NCBI RefSeq assembly: GCF_021290925.1
Contig: NZ_JAJSLX010000001.1
Location: forward strand, 806,001 to 870,000
Direction: 5' to 3'
DNA length: 64,000 nucleotides
Origin: Sessilibacter corallicola
Lineage (GTDB): Bacteria; Pseudomonadota; Gammaproteobacteria; Pseudomonadales; Cellvibrionaceae
Notes under the pieces: model-generated
Database searches by the model: none
The model's input: only the letters and a program-made list of their open reading frames with translations
Told to the model about the DNA's origin: nothing
Part shown: piece after piece, positions 8,312-19,208 of the stretch
How the letters are laid out: each line of letters begins with the position of its first letter
Numbering within the stretch: position 1 is the first letter of the stretch
Program-made: the position numbers and the translations under genes

Positions 8312-9205
8312 TTACTCAGCAGCAAAACCATTAATATCATCTTGATGGGGCTCGGAATAAATTAAATTGCATTGCGAGCCATTGCAGCTCACCATAAAAG
8401 GTTCTTGCTTCCAGCAATAGGCTTCGTACAATTCTTCAAATCCGGTTTGCACTAATCGCAAGCCGTCTTGTGGGAACTGGCAACCTGCACCAATAATGGC
8501 TCGTTCGGCGGCAAATTCGTAACGGCCGTAATTTTCTTTTTTGCGCAGTTCTTTGGGCAACCAGTTACGAGCGAGGGCACCGGTTTCTGTGTGCTCTTTC
8601 ATTTGTAAGTGCAATTTCCAAAAGGCATCTTCAAAAGCGTCTTCTACGGATTTAGACAATACATGGTTTGCCGCAAAACTGCTTACCACTGGCACACTGG
8701 CGGCTACTACGCCCACACCAAACCGCTCCAACGTTAATACTTTTGATCGACCGGTAATGGGTAATGCTAGGACCTTTGCGCCTTCACCATCGTAAATGGA
8801 AAAATTCATGGCGACTTTACTTTGCATAGTCACCTTATTAATGGCGAGTTTATCAATAGAGGGAACCACCGCGAGTGCGCAATCGGAGCACGCACCGCGC
8901 ACGTAATTTTCCTGGCGAACTTCAACGTTAGAAAAATAGTTTTCGAAGAAATTTTTCGATGAATCGGCAATGGCATCACCAGCCGCCAATTGCCAATCCA
9001 ATAAAACACCCACCGCAAGCACACCCACTTGGCCAAAAGACTCTTCGGCAACTTCTGGCGGTACAAATATAACCACCTTGGTATGATTTTTATGCGTGGG
9101 CTGATCGACAATTTGATCGTCGTAAACGTCGATGGGTACATTCACTGCACAACCGGTGATTTGCAGGGCGAGTAATATAAATGCAACAATACTGACGTTT
9201 TTCAT
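8312..9205 (-). CDS. Outer-membrane or periplasmic lipoprotein, unknown function
   Basis: The N-terminus MKNVSIVAFILLALQITGCA is a lipoprotein signal with a lipobox ending in TGC, predicting lipidation at Cys19. The mature part is about 279 residues. It contains several further cysteines (RGACSDCALAV, GAGCQFPQ, EAYCWKQ, VSCNGSQCNL), compatible with disulfides in an oxidising compartment. A central Gly/Ala-rich stretch (FGVGVVAASVPVVSSFAANH) might be membrane-interacting. No known domain is recognised. It is a single gene with its own promoter region upstream of 9205. Confidence 0.75.
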   Translation of the reverse strand: MKNVSIVAFILLALQITGCAVNVPIDVYDDQIVDQPTHKNHTKVVIFVPPEVAEESFGQVGVLAVGVLLDWQLAAGDAIADSSKNFFENYFSNVEVRQENYVRGACSDCALAVVPSIDKLAINKVTMQSKVAMNFSIYDGEGAKVLALPITGRSKVLTLERFGVGVVAASVPVVSSFAANHVLSKSVEDAFEDAFWKLHLQMKEHTETGALARNWLPKELRKKENYGRYEFAAERAIIGAGCQFPQDGLRLVQTGFEELYEAYCWKQEPFMVSCNGSQCNLIYSEPHQDDINGFAAE

Positions 9206-9956
9206 CTAAGCGACCGGTTTTGTTAAAACAAGATGTGCTTAGATAGTAGTTGCTTGACCCAACCATCAAGTTGATCCACTTAACACTTTTTGGCCGTTGT
9301 CTCAGGCAAAAATGTTAAATAGATCACATGTTTTGAAAGGCTCTATTTTTTATAGTTTTGCGTTCGTTTTTTGGCAAATGATATTCTTATTTTCTAAAAC
9401 CAAACGATTCTAAAAATAAAATCTCTGCATGTTTTGTTATAGATCTTTCGCCTCGTGGCGGAGCTGCATCAAACAAAACGCCAACTATCTTGACTAAAAC
9501 CTATGAATTCCAAGCTGGATAAAAATCTATTTTTATATAGAGCGTTATAAAAAATAAATAATAATTTACGATTAATTTTAAATTATTATTTATTAAAGAT
9601 TAAATTTTTGGACCATTAAAATAAAACGATTCATTGTTTAAATAATTTATTATTAAAAGTCACAAATATAAGGCAATAAAAAGCACGTTAATTATCGACA
9701 ATAATTATTATTTTCATTGCCGCAAAAAAACAAGTGAACAATGTTTTATTTGAGCAAACACTAATATTTACTGAATCTTGCGATTACCGCAATACCCTTC
9801 TCTATTTGAGCTAGTTGTACATTCACGCACCAAATTATGCTATAAACCGCAAAAAATAACGTGATGTGTTCACAGCCTAAATTTACACCGTGTTTGATCA
9901 CTTTTGAATCATCACAGACGTCTACAAAAATAATGGGCTTTCAAGGAACCGTTTTT
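9206..9956. other. Long AT-rich intergenic region before the Crp/Fnr gene
   Basis: About 750 bp between divergent genes show no convincing reading frame. Positions 9540-9720 are extremely AT-rich, with mostly A and T and few G or C. Such sequence often serves as promoter UP-element DNA or as a binding site for H-NS-like proteins. A small hairpin CGCCTCGTGGCG lies near 9450. No other feature is supported. Confidence 0.5.
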
Positions 9957-10565
9957 ATGCCGACTCACATTAAAACAATTACCTGCCAAGTAAAAACGTT
10001 CCTTTATAATCAAGGCAAGCCGCACGCGTGGATTTACCACATTAAAGAAGGGTTTGTCTTAGTTAATGGTTTGAACGCCGAAGGCAAACACGGCATTACC
10101 GATTTGTACGGTAAAGGCAATTGGTTTGGCCCTGGATTGTTCGACTCGTCAGCCTTACAAAATGCTGAAGCTCAACCCGGCTGCGTTGTGGAACGTTATT
10201 CTAAGGAAGACTTCTCGGCGCTTCTGGCAGCACAACCACAGCAAGCTCATAGCGTTATTGAACAAATCAGTCGTCGTGAACAACAATTACAAAAGCGCTT
10301 GTTTCTTCAACAAACAGCTGCATTACCAATTAGATTGGCACAAACGCTGTCGTATTTATTTCAATTTCAAGGGCAAGCGTGTCAGCACGGGCACGACCGC
10401 GATGTGTACTTATCGCAGCAGGATTTAGCCGATATGGTCGGCGGCAGTCGTCAAAGTGTCAGTCAATTGTTATCGTCGTGGAAAAAAAGCGGCGCCATTG
10501 ACTATACCCGCGGCTATATTTGCCTTGAAGACACCGTCAAACTGCACCAACTCACGGGAGAATAG
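9957..10565 (+). CDS. Crp/Fnr family transcriptional regulator
   Basis: From ATG 9957 (AAGGAA lies about 10 bases upstream) the protein has 202 residues. The N-terminal beta-roll matches a cyclic-nucleotide-binding-like fold (HIKEGFVLVNGLNAEG...LYGKGNWFGPGLF), followed by a dimerisation helix. A winged-helix DNA-binding domain comes last, with recognition helix region LSQQDLADMVGGSRQSVSQL. It lacks the N-terminal Cys cluster of Fnr. The next gene encodes a cytochrome P460, so sensing of NO, redox state or a related signal is a reasonable inference. An in-frame ATG at 9861 would add 32 residues and is less likely. Confidence 0.88.
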   Translation: MPTHIKTITCQVKTFLYNQGKPHAWIYHIKEGFVLVNGLNAEGKHGITDLYGKGNWFGPGLFDSSALQNAEAQPGCVVERYSKEDFSALLAAQPQQAHSVIEQISRREQQLQKRLFLQQTAALPIRLAQTLSYLFQFQGQACQHGHDRDVYLSQQDLADMVGGSRQSVSQLLSSWKKSGAIDYTRGYICLEDTVKLHQLTGE

Positions 10566-10633
10566 AGCGAAAAACTCTGCGGTCAATCACTTCTATATTT
10601 ATTAGTTTTTCAACATATTCTGCTTTTTTTACT

Positions 10634-10653
10634 TCTGTCAGCTAGGCGACAGA
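10634..10653. promoter_or_regulatory. Inverted repeat, candidate operator of the cytochrome P460 gene
   Basis: TCTGTC and GACAGA form a perfect 6-bp inverted repeat with an 8-bp spacer, located 62-81 bp upstream of the cytochrome P460 start. Position and symmetry suit a dimeric regulator such as the adjacent Crp/Fnr protein. It does not match the classic TTGAT-N4-ATCAA Fnr box, so the link is inferred. Confidence 0.4.
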
Positions 10654-10714
10654 CGCACTTTTCTACAGCGCTTACTATTTGCCGTACAACTAAACAATCA
10701 ATGGAAGTATAACC

Positions 10715-11290
10715 GTGAAAAAAGCCATTATTGCCGCCGCCTGTTTAATGTTCAGTGTTAATGCACTGAGTGACGCGCCGTTAAAAAGCACGTACAAAAA
10801 GCTTGTTGATAAGGAAGGTAATATCTCGTTACCGGATGATTACCGCGAGAACTGGACCTTTTTAGGTTCGTATTTTGTTGAAGGTGCTCCAGCTGAAGGT
10901 TCTGATAAGCCAAGCTTTGATGTACACACCGTATACACCCAACCGAAAGCTGCAAAATATTACCGCAAACACGGTAAATTCCCTGACGGTGCAGTGATTC
11001 TTAAAGATGTAAACGCCACCAAAACCGAAGTTTTAACAACCGGTGTTGCACGTTATGAAGGCGATCCAAAGGTCACTTTCGCGATGGTTAAAAATACCAA
11101 AGACCGCTTTGCCGATAACAAAGCCTGGGGCGAAGGTTGGGGCTGGGCGTTATTTACGCCAGGTAATCCAGAAAGCCAAACCACAGATTGGAAAGGCGAA
11201 GGCTTTAACAACTGCCACGCTTGTCACTTACCAGTGAAAGACCAAGACTGGGTTTATAAACAGGGCTATAAATCAGTGATTGGCGAGTAA
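10715..11290 (+). CDS. Cytochrome P460 / cytochrome c'-beta family protein
   Basis: This 191-residue precursor has a signal peptide (MKKAIIAAACLMFSVNALSD). It carries one heme c attachment motif, CHACH, near residue 168 close to the C-terminus, as in cytochrome P460 proteins. The body contains the family's YRENWTFLGSYF and DGAVILKDV segments. The fold binds heme c in a beta-sandwich. P460 enzymes oxidise hydroxylamine, whereas the c'-beta members bind NO or CO. Which activity applies here depends on heme-pocket residues I cannot assign by eye. It follows a Crp/Fnr gene and is ended by a terminator at 11322-11357. Confidence 0.88.
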   Translation: MKKAIIAAACLMFSVNALSDAPLKSTYKKLVDKEGNISLPDDYRENWTFLGSYFVEGAPAEGSDKPSFDVHTVYTQPKAAKYYRKHGKFPDGAVILKDVNATKTEVLTTGVARYEGDPKVTFAMVKNTKDRFADNKAWGEGWGWALFTPGNPESQTTDWKGEGFNNCHACHLPVKDQDWVYKQGYKSVIGE

Positions 11291-11321
11291 GCGAACACCG
11301 CTTAACAAGCTTTCGAGTTAG

Positions 11322-11357
11322 AAAAAAGTGGTAGGTTAATTGACTTACCACTTTTTT
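11322..11357. terminator. Bidirectional rho-independent terminator
   Basis: AAAAAAGTGGTA and TACCACTTTTTT form a stem around a short loop, with A and T runs on both sides. It separates the plus-strand cytochrome gene from the convergent minus-strand gene at 11387. Confidence 0.85.
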
Positions 11358-11386
11358 AATTTTTATTACAACGAACCGAACGCCGA

Positions 11387-11689
11387 TTAATGCTCATCAA
11401 ATAATTGAATGGCGTAACCGGTTTTTAACGCTTCTTGAATCTGCTTATCTTTGCGCTTTAACTGCAAAACTTTTCCTTTTGGCAACTGCTTGCGTTTTTC
11501 GATTACAACGTCGTAAAAGCCTTCTTTCATTACGAATAATCGAGCCAGCTGCTCTGCGCCGATTAAATCTTTGAAATCAATGTAAACAATAAATGGCGCT
11601 TCTGCATCTTTGGCAAAACCATCAATGGCTTCTTTCGTTTTTGCGGTAACTGAAAATATATACATAAATGTAATGAGAGTAACCAGCAA
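11387..11689 (-). CDS. Small exported or membrane-anchored protein, unknown function
   Basis: The frame gives 100 residues from a TTG at 11689, or 92 from the ATG at 11665. The TTG start gives a hydrophobic leader (LVTLITFMYIFSVTAKT) resembling a short signal peptide or anchor. The rest is charged, with repeated Lys-rich segments (EKRKQLPKGKVLQLKRKDKQ), and no family is recognised. It shares its terminator region with the cytochrome gene and has its own upstream region of 66 bp. Confidence 0.55.
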   Translation of the reverse strand: MLVTLITFMYIFSVTAKTKEAIDGFAKDAEAPFIVYIDFKDLIGAEQLARLFVMKEGFYDVVIEKRKQLPKGKVLQLKRKDKQIQEALKTGYAIQLFDEH

Positions 11690-11755
11690 CCCTAAAATTT
11701 ATTAGCTCAAAATACGCTAGAAATTAAAAAGCTGCTGTATAAATACGTTAATAAG

Positions 11756-12814
11756 TTATTGTGACAGTGTGTTTTCTAACACGGCAATCAGTCGGCGAGT
11801 TTGTTCGAGCGTACCTACTGTCACCCGTAATCCGTCTTTGCCGGTATTGTCTTTTCTTGGTCGCACCAAAATTCCGGCGTTAAATAAGGCATCTTTAACA
11901 CCGCTGCAATCGTCAAATAATACCAACAGATAATTAGCAACCGAGGGCCAAAACTCAATGTTCTTTTGTGCGAGAAAGCTTTCCAATAAAGGTTTGCTCT
12001 CTTCCATTATTTCTCGAACGTAGTCTTGAGTGTATTCTGGATTTTCTAACGCTGCCGTTGCCGCAACCACCGCCATTTGATTAATGTCGTAAGGGCCGCG
12101 CATGGCCAGCAAGGCGTCAACGTTACTTTGTGCCGTTAGGATGTAACCAAAGCGCAACGATGGAATGCCCCAAGTTTTGGAAAACGTACGCGTGATAACA
12201 ATATTTTCAAATTCAGAGATAAGCGCTTTGGCGGTATCTTTCGAATATTCAAAATAACACTCGTCCACCAAAATGGCGGCGTTTGGCGCTGCTTCGGCCA
12301 AGGTTTTAATCGCTTCAAACGAAATTGGTGTTCCGCACGGATTGTTTGGATTGGCGGCAACAATCAGACGCGTTTTTTCATTGATTAAAGCCAAGACGTT
12401 TTGCAGTGGATAACCGCCGTCTTTGGTGTATTGCGGAGAATGTATGATTAAGTCTTCGGTTTTGGCGACCTGCGCGTAAATCGCAAACGTCGGATCAGGA
12501 ATAATCACTTCATCACCAGCGCGACACGTGCCACGAATGGTTAATTCGATACCGTGGTCAGAACCGTTGGTGATCACCAGCTGGTCAGATTCAACACCGC
12601 AATAGTGCGCCAATTGGTCGGCGATATCACCGTAATTCGGGTACTGTTGCAAACGGTCGCTGTGAATAAAATCGATTAACGCCTGTTTTATTTCATGGCT
12701 AACGGGAATGGTTCGCTCGTTAAAATCCAATAAAACAAATTGATTAGCATCGCGCCCACTCAATGGGGGCTTGTATGCTGCCATGGCAGTAATGTGACTT
12801 TTAAAAATACTCAC
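11756..12814 (-). CDS. PLP-dependent aminotransferase, histidinol-phosphate aminotransferase-like
   Basis: A class I/II aminotransferase of about 352 residues. It shows VITNGSDHGIELTIR for cofactor binding, VAANPNNPCGTPI with the PLP-contacting Asn, VDECYFEY, and the Schiff-base Lys in TRTFSKTWGIPSLRFGY. The sequence is HisC-like; the substrate could be histidinol phosphate or an aromatic amino acid. The GTG at 12812-12814 (giving SIFKSHITAM) is preferred. The open frame extends further upstream to 12931, where it overlaps the end of proB, but that part is not family-like. It follows proB on the same strand without a clear terminator. Confidence 0.85.
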   Translation of the reverse strand: MSIFKSHITAMAAYKPPLSGRDANQFVLLDFNERTIPVSHEIKQALIDFIHSDRLQQYPNYGDIADQLAHYCGVESDQLVITNGSDHGIELTIRGTCRAGDEVIIPDPTFAIYAQVAKTEDLIIHSPQYTKDGGYPLQNVLALINEKTRLIVAANPNNPCGTPISFEAIKTLAEAAPNAAILVDECYFEYSKDTAKALISEFENIVITRTFSKTWGIPSLRFGYILTAQSNVDALLAMRGPYDINQMAVVAATAALENPEYTQDYVREIMEESKPLLESFLAQKNIEFWPSVANYLLVLFDDCSGVKDALFNAGILVRPRKDNTGKDGLRVTVGTLEQTRRLIAVLENTLSQ

Positions 12815-12896
12815 GTTTGAGGACTCTTGTATCGAACCATTAATCTGGTGTGTGAAAGTAACGTAAACCGAAATTTTTCTAATTTGGTTTTCTGAA

Positions 12897-14051
12897 TTAA
12901 TTTTCAGCGAACATTTGCGTGTTGTGGACAACTAAATTGTCACGATGAATCAACTCGTCTTCGTCTTTATAACCCAAAAGCGTTTCTATCGATTCGGTTG
13001 GCTGACCTTTGATAAGCTCAACTTCGCGAGCGCTGTAATTAACCAAGCCGCGAGCAATTTCAACGCCGGATTTATCGACGCAAACCACCATGTCACCGCG
13101 TTTAAACTGACCGACGGCTTTGCTAACACCCACAGCCAACAAACTTCGACCGTCGCGCTTAAGTACTCTGACCGCGCCATCGTCAAGAACCAGTGATCCA
13201 CGTGTTTGTAGATGCCCGGCCAACCATTGTTTGCGTGCTTGAACCGGCTGTTGATTTGCCAACAACAAGGTGCCGAGATTTTCGCCGTCGTACAAACGGC
13301 TAATCACATTTTCGATTTTGCCGCCCACAATTAGGGTGTCGGTACCGGATCTTGCTGCAAGTCGCGCCGCGCGCACTTTGGTTTGCATGCCGCCTGTGCC
13401 GAGCGCCCCGGTGCCGCCGCCCGCCATTGCGTCTAGCTCAGCGGCGTTGGCGTCGGTTTCACTGATCAAGGTGGCATCTGGGTTTGAACGTGGATCGGCG
13501 GTGTACATTCCGTCTTGATCGGTGAGAATCACCAACAAATCAGCGTCGACCAAATTGGCCACCAAGGCGGCAAGGCTGTCGTTGTCACCAAAACGAATTT
13601 CATCGGTCACCACCGTGTCGTTCTCGTTCACAACCGGAATCGCTTTGATACCGACAAGGGTATTCAAGGTAGATCGAGCGTTGATGTAACGTTCACGGTT
13701 AGACAGATCATCGTGGTCTAATAAAATCTGCGCGGTGTGAATGGAGTAGCAACCAAACGCTTCTTGGTAAGTTTGCACCAAACTCATTTGCCCCACTGCT
13801 GCGGCCGCTTGTAGATCGTGAATGCTGGTTGGGCGTGTGGTCCAGCCCAAACGATTCATGCCCGCTGCAACCGCGCCCGATGACACGAGAATAATTTCGA
13901 TGTCGTTGGCGTGAAGCCCTGATATTTGTTTCACCCAATTTTCAATGGCGGGACGATCAAGCTTTCTGCCATTGTCCGTTAACAGGGCACTGCCTATTTT
14001 AATCACCCAACGCTTGCGGGATTTTAAACTGCTTCGAATCGTCATACTCAT
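12897..14051 (-). CDS. proB: Glutamate 5-kinase
   Basis: ProB phosphorylates glutamate in the first step of proline synthesis. The amino-acid kinase domain occupies roughly residues 10-260, with [43 protein letters not shown] and [17 protein letters not shown]-terminal PUA domain of about 90 residues begins near [16 protein letters not shown]. Length fits the two-domain ProB. The frame is open to a TTG at 14081, and ATGs at 14060, 14051 and 14045 are all possible; the exact start is uncertain. Its place behind obgE is the common gammaproteobacterial order. Confidence 0.95.
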   Translation of the reverse strand: MSMTIRSSLKSRKRWVIKIGSALLTDNGRKLDRPAIENWVKQISGLHANDIEIILVSSGAVAAGMNRLGWTTRPTSIHDLQAAAAVGQMSLVQTYQEAFGCYSIHTAQILLDHDDLSNRERYINARSTLNTLVGIKAIPVVNENDTVVTDEIRFGDNDSLAALVANLVDADLLVILTDQDGMYTADPRSNPDATLISETDANAAELDAMAGGGTGALGTGGMQTKVRAARLAARSGTDTLIVGGKIENVISRLYDGENLGTLLLANQQPVQARKQWLAGHLQTRGSLVLDDGAVRVLKRDGRSLLAVGVSKAVGQFKRGDMVVCVDKSGVEIARGLVNYSAREVELIKGQPTESIETLLGYKDEDELIHRDNLVVHNTQMFAEN

Positions 14052-14156
14052 ATCAATCATCGGCTCGTTATCGGATGTCAAAATACAAACAACGTCTTTA
14101 ATAGGTGTCGCTCATATTCCCTCGATCAGCCACTATAATTGAATAACGAGTCAGAA

Positions 14157-15365
<1,209 letters not shown>

Positions 15366-15444
15366 TCATATCGCTGTGTTGACCGAGCCGCAGCATTCCA
15401 TTCCTAGAGACGGCAGTGGCCTAAAATTTATTCAATCTCAATAA

Positions 15445-15475
15445 CAAAAAACCCCATCAATAGATGGGGTTTTTC
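15445..15475 (-). terminator. Rho-independent terminator after rpmA
   Basis: On the minus strand AACCCCATC and GATGGGGTT pair around TATT and are followed by a T run. It lies between the rpmA stop and the obgE start, so it probably reduces read-through from the ribosomal-protein genes into obgE. Confidence 0.85.
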
Positions 15476-15538
15476 TTAAAACTCTACTGAACCAGAATGA
15501 TTACATTACTGGCAATAGGCTTAGAATCAACAGATCAA

Positions 15539-15799
15539 TTATTGAACTGGCTCAATACTTACGTACTTACGATTCTTAGGGCCTTTAATTTCGAATTTTA
15601 CAGTCCCATCTGATTTTGCAAACAAGGTATGGTCTTTACCAATACCTACGTTTACTCCTGGATGGAATTTGGTACCACGTTGACGAACCAAAATGTTACC
15701 AGCTAAAACTTCTTGACCACCGAAACGTTTTACACCTAAGCGTTTACTTTCCGAGTCGCGGCCGTTACGAGTACTACCACCTGCTTTTTTATGAGCCAT
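15539..15799 (-). CDS. rpmA: 50S ribosomal protein L27
   Basis: The 86 residues start [20 protein letters not shown], the standard L27 N-terminus that reaches towards the peptidyl transferase centre. [20 protein letters not shown] follows. There is no Firmicutes-type N-terminal extension. It lies 18 bp downstream of rplU in the usual order. Confidence 0.98.
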   Translation of the reverse strand: MAHKKAGGSTRNGRDSESKRLGVKRFGGQEVLAGNILVRQRGTKFHPGVNVGIGKDHTLFAKSDGTVKFEIKGPKNRKYVSIEPVQ

Positions 15800-15817
15800 T
15801 AGTTTCTACCTCTTAAC

Positions 15818-16129
15818 TTATCCTTGAATGCCGGTAATTTTCACTTCAGTGTACCACTGACGGTGACCTTGGCGCTTCATAGAGTGCTTACGACGACGGA
15901 ACTTGATGATTTTTACTTTATCAGCGCGGCCGTGGGCAACAACTTCCGCAGAAACTTTTGCACCTTCAACAACTGGCTCGCCGATTTTAACGTCATCACC
16001 ATTTGCAACGAGTAAAACTTTGTCGAAATCAACAGTTTCACCGGTTGCTGCTTCAATTTTTTCTAAGCGAAGAACTTCGCCTTCAGTAACGCGGTGTTGT
16101 TTACCACCACTTACAATAACTGCATACAT
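15818..16129 (-). CDS. rplU: 50S ribosomal protein L21
   Basis: From ATG 16129 the protein has 103 residues, starting [19 protein letters not shown] and ending with the [20 protein letters not shown] rRNA-binding region. An in-frame upstream start at 16162 would add 11 residues absent from the family. GGAG at proper spacing supports 16129. L21 binds 23S rRNA and is the first gene of the rplU-rpmA unit. Confidence 0.97.
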   Translation of the reverse strand: MYAVIVSGGKQHRVTEGEVLRLEKIEAATGETVDFDKVLLVANGDDVKIGEPVVEGAKVSAEVVAHGRADKVKIIKFRRRKHSMKRQGHRQWYTEVKITGIQG

Positions 16130-16555
16130 GCTATCTGCTCCAACAGAGTCATCGGACGCCACGAAGTAACGGGATAAACCGTTTTCTCAAACCTACTCTT
16201 ACTTTATTACAGCTAGAAATAAGCTCGAACTACTTGCGGCGTGTACTTTCAAGGGGCGTGGATTCTAATGGATTGTCGCTCAGCTTACAACCAATTTCTG
16301 TTCTGGTGCGTAGGTGTAACCAAACCCTCTGTCGGCAATCAATGTGATCAGGAACTCACATCAATTAAAGCAGAGAAAAAATTTAACGCCATTTCACAAA
16401 AATTTAGGCGACCGCTAATATCCATTGTGTATAAAAAAAAGCATTTTAACCTACTGCAAAGGGATGTGTGCTAATTTAGCCGCTCATGTCTTGACGGGTT
16501 CTGTTTGCCTGCCTAGGATGCAGCCTAATTTTTTTACAGTGTACTGACTTTATCA
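16130..16555. other. Divergent promoter region between rplU and ispB
   Basis: About 425 bp separate the divergent rplU and ispB genes. No gene is supported. A 77-codon frame at 16241-16474 has no family resemblance and looks like chance. Promoters for both directions must lie here, but no unambiguous -35/-10 pair was picked out. Confidence 0.5.
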
Positions 16556-17518
16556 ATGTTGTCCTTTCATAACGTAGTCCGCGAAGACTTTGAAGCCGTC
16601 AATCAGTTAATCATCGACCAGCTTCACTCAGATGTTGATCTGGTAGAAAACATCGGCCATTACCTAGTAGAAGCGGGCGGAAAGCGCCTGCGTCCTTTAT
16701 TGGTGTTGCTGTGTGCTAAGGCACTGGGTTACAGCGATAAACAGCATCTCAGTCTTGCTGCCATTATTGAGTTTATTCACACCGCTACCTTGCTGCACGA
16801 CGACGTTGTCGATATGTCCGAGTTGCGTCGAGGCAGACCCACGGCGAACGCTAATTGGGGTAACGCACCGAGCGTGCTAGTGGGCGATTTCCTCTACAGC
16901 CGCGCCTTCCAGATGATGGTTGCCATCGGCAGCATGGACATTATGGCAATACTCTCAAACACAACTAACGTTATTTCTGAGGGTGAAGTTCAGCAATTAG
17001 TCAATGCAAAAGACCCCGATGTCACCGAGGCGTCATATTTTACAGTTATCAATAAGAAAACTGCGGCATTATTTGAAGCAGCGTGCGAAACCGCGATGGT
17101 ATTATGCGATGCGTCGGCAGAACAACGTGCCGCGCTTGCCGCTTACGGCAGCCATTTAGGCATTGCATTCCAGTTAGTGGATGACACCCTCGACTATGAG
17201 GGCGATGCGGAATCTTTGGGTAAAAACGTGGGCGACGACCTCGCCGAGGGCAAGCCAACTTTACCATTAATTTACGCAATGGCTCATTCCAGCGAAGAAG
17301 AAAGTACTATCATTGCCGATGCCATTCGCCAAGGTAGCGTTGAACATTTGAGCAAAATCGTCGAACTGGTAAGATCGTCGGGTGGATTAGCTTACACTCA
17401 TCAACAAGCTGAACTTCATGTTCAAAAAGCGAAGGAATCATTGCAGGTTCTTCCGCCAAGTGACTACCGCAGCGCGATGGAGGACTTGGCAAACTTTGCC
17501 ATTAGTCGGACAAATTAG
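16556..17518 (+). CDS. ispB: Octaprenyl (polyprenyl) diphosphate synthase
   Basis: This trans-polyprenyl synthase of 320 residues has the first Asp-rich motif LLHDDVVDMSELRRG near residue 80-95 and the second as LVDDTLDYEGD near 207. GGKRLRPLLVLL comes near the N-terminus. It makes the side chain of ubiquinone. Divergent placement against rplU-rpmA is the classic gammaproteobacterial arrangement. Confidence 0.96.
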   Translation: MLSFHNVVREDFEAVNQLIIDQLHSDVDLVENIGHYLVEAGGKRLRPLLVLLCAKALGYSDKQHLSLAAIIEFIHTATLLHDDVVDMSELRRGRPTANANWGNAPSVLVGDFLYSRAFQMMVAIGSMDIMAILSNTTNVISEGEVQQLVNAKDPDVTEASYFTVINKKTAALFEAACETAMVLCDASAEQRAALAAYGSHLGIAFQLVDDTLDYEGDAESLGKNVGDDLAEGKPTLPLIYAMAHSSEEESTIIADAIRQGSVEHLSKIVELVRSSGGLAYTHQQAELHVQKAKESLQVLPPSDYRSAMEDLANFAISRTN

Positions 17519-17563
17519 CACTCAAACCGAAGCAAGGACAACAAGCGAGGGACAAAGCAAACA

Positions 17564-19186
17564 ATGAACACACCAGAGAGCTATGACTACCCGAGCTGGG
17601 AACCTTTAAAAAAACACGCCAATGATTGGTCAACCTCTCTGGCCAATCTCTTCAACCAAGACCCCGAACGCAGCAACCGATACACGCTCTCTGTCGGCGG
17701 CCTCTATCTCGATTACTCCAAAAATCACATCGATGACAAAGCACTAACGCTTTTGAACTCCGTTGCCCAAGAAGCGGGATTACCGGAGGCCATCAAAGCG
17801 CTTTTTCGCGGCGATATCGTTAACAATACTGAGCACCGCCCGGCTCTGCATACCGCGTTGCGCTCCCCCAAGCTTAGCCCGAGCGACAAAAAGGACTGTG
17901 TTAACAAAGCACAGGAGCAAGTGGCAACGGTTGTCGAAAAGGTCCACAACGGACGTTGGAAAGGCTTTAACGGCAAAAGAATTACTCACGTCGTTAACAT
18001 AGGTATTGGCGGCTCTGATCTCGGCCCACGTATGGTCGTGAATGCGCTGAAAGACTACCAAGTCGATTCCATTGAGGTACTGTTCGTCGCCAACATTGAC
18101 GGCTCTGACCTATGCGATCAGATAGAACATTTAAACCCAGAATCAACGCTGTTTATCGTTGCGTCTAAATCTTTCTCTACCTTAGAAACCAAAGAAAATG
18201 CCCTGGCAGCGCGCCAATGGCTGCTCACCAACGGTTGCCCGGTCGAACAACTTCACTGCCACTTTATTGCCGTAAGCAGCAACATCGAAGCAGCGGTGGA
18301 ATTTGGTATTGCCGAAGATCATATTTTGCCGATGTGGGATTGGGTTGGCGGCCGCTATTCTCTGTGGTCTGCCATTGGTATTCCCATCGCTATGGCATTG
18401 GGTGTGGATAACTTCAAAGCGTTGCTCGCAGGCGCAGAGGTCATGGACGAGCACTTTCACAGTGCCGATCTGGCCGACAACATGCCTGCAACTTTAGCGC
18501 TACTGGCGTTTTGGTACAGCTCAAACTGGGGTTATGAAAGCCAAGCCATTTTGCCGTATGTTCAGCGCCTACATCGTTTGCCTGCGTATTTGCAGCAATT
18601 GGATATGGAAAGCTTGGGTAAGCGCGTTGATCGCAACGGTAACGATTTAACGGACAATTCGGGTCTGATTTTATGGGGAACCGAAGGCACCAATGGTCAG
18701 CATTCTTTCCATCAGTTATTACACCAAGGCACACGCAAAGTGTTGGTGGATTTTATCGCCAGTATAAAACCCACTAGCGAGCTAGAAACACACCACCATT
18801 ATTTAATGGCCAACTGTATCGGCCAATCCCAAGCACTTCTTGAGGGTAAATCCCTCGCGCAAGCGAAAAAAGAATTGCTAGAGGCCGGTTACGACCAAAA
18901 AGCCACAGACGATATTGCCCCACACAAAGTCATTCCTGGCAACCGCCCAAGCAACACCATTTTAATGAACGAATTATCGCCGCATTCATTAGGATCGCTC
19001 ATTGCGCTTTATGAGCATAAAGTCTATTGTTTAGGTGTACTTTGGAATTTAAATCCATTCGACCAATGGGGGGTGGAACTAGGAAAACAACTGGGTTTGA
19101 AGATTTACCCCGCAATTACCTCAGGTGATTGTGATTCTGGCTGGGACAGCTCAACCAAGAATTTGATTCGAAAACTCACGTCTTAA
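17564..19186 (+). CDS. pgi: Glucose-6-phosphate isomerase
   Basis: This is a full-length enzyme of 540 residues. Motifs include NIGIGGSDLGPRMV, the sugar-binding IVASKSFSTLETKENA, the signature DWVGGRYSLWSAIG, and the C-terminal catalytic Lys region LGKQLG. It interconverts glucose-6-phosphate and fructose-6-phosphate, feeding glycolysis and the mannose and glucose nucleotide routes whose genes lie later in the window. It starts 45 bp behind ispB and is probably transcribed with it or from a nearby promoter. Confidence 0.97.
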   Translation: MNTPESYDYPSWEPLKKHANDWSTSLANLFNQDPERSNRYTLSVGGLYLDYSKNHIDDKALTLLNSVAQEAGLPEAIKALFRGDIVNNTEHRPALHTALRSPKLSPSDKKDCVNKAQEQVATVVEKVHNGRWKGFNGKRITHVVNIGIGGSDLGPRMVVNALKDYQVDSIEVLFVANIDGSDLCDQIEHLNPESTLFIVASKSFSTLETKENALAARQWLLTNGCPVEQLHCHFIAVSSNIEAAVEFGIAEDHILPMWDWVGGRYSLWSAIGIPIAMALGVDNFKALLAGAEVMDEHFHSADLADNMPATLALLAFWYSSNWGYESQAILPYVQRLHRLPAYLQQLDMESLGKRVDRNGNDLTDNSGLILWGTEGTNGQHSFHQLLHQGTRKVLVDFIASIKPTSELETHHHYLMANCIGQSQALLEGKSLAQAKKELLEAGYDQKATDDIAPHKVIPGNRPSNTILMNELSPHSLGSLIALYEHKVYCLGVLWNLNPFDQWGVELGKQLGLKIYPAITSGDCDSGWDSSTKNLIRKLTS

Positions 19187-19208
19187 TTTTTCTAGCCAGA
19201 CGATCGCT

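Noticed and set aside
16241-16474. A 77-codon plus-strand frame in the rplU/ispB divergent region
   Set aside because: It lies in promoter DNA, and its composition does not look coding.
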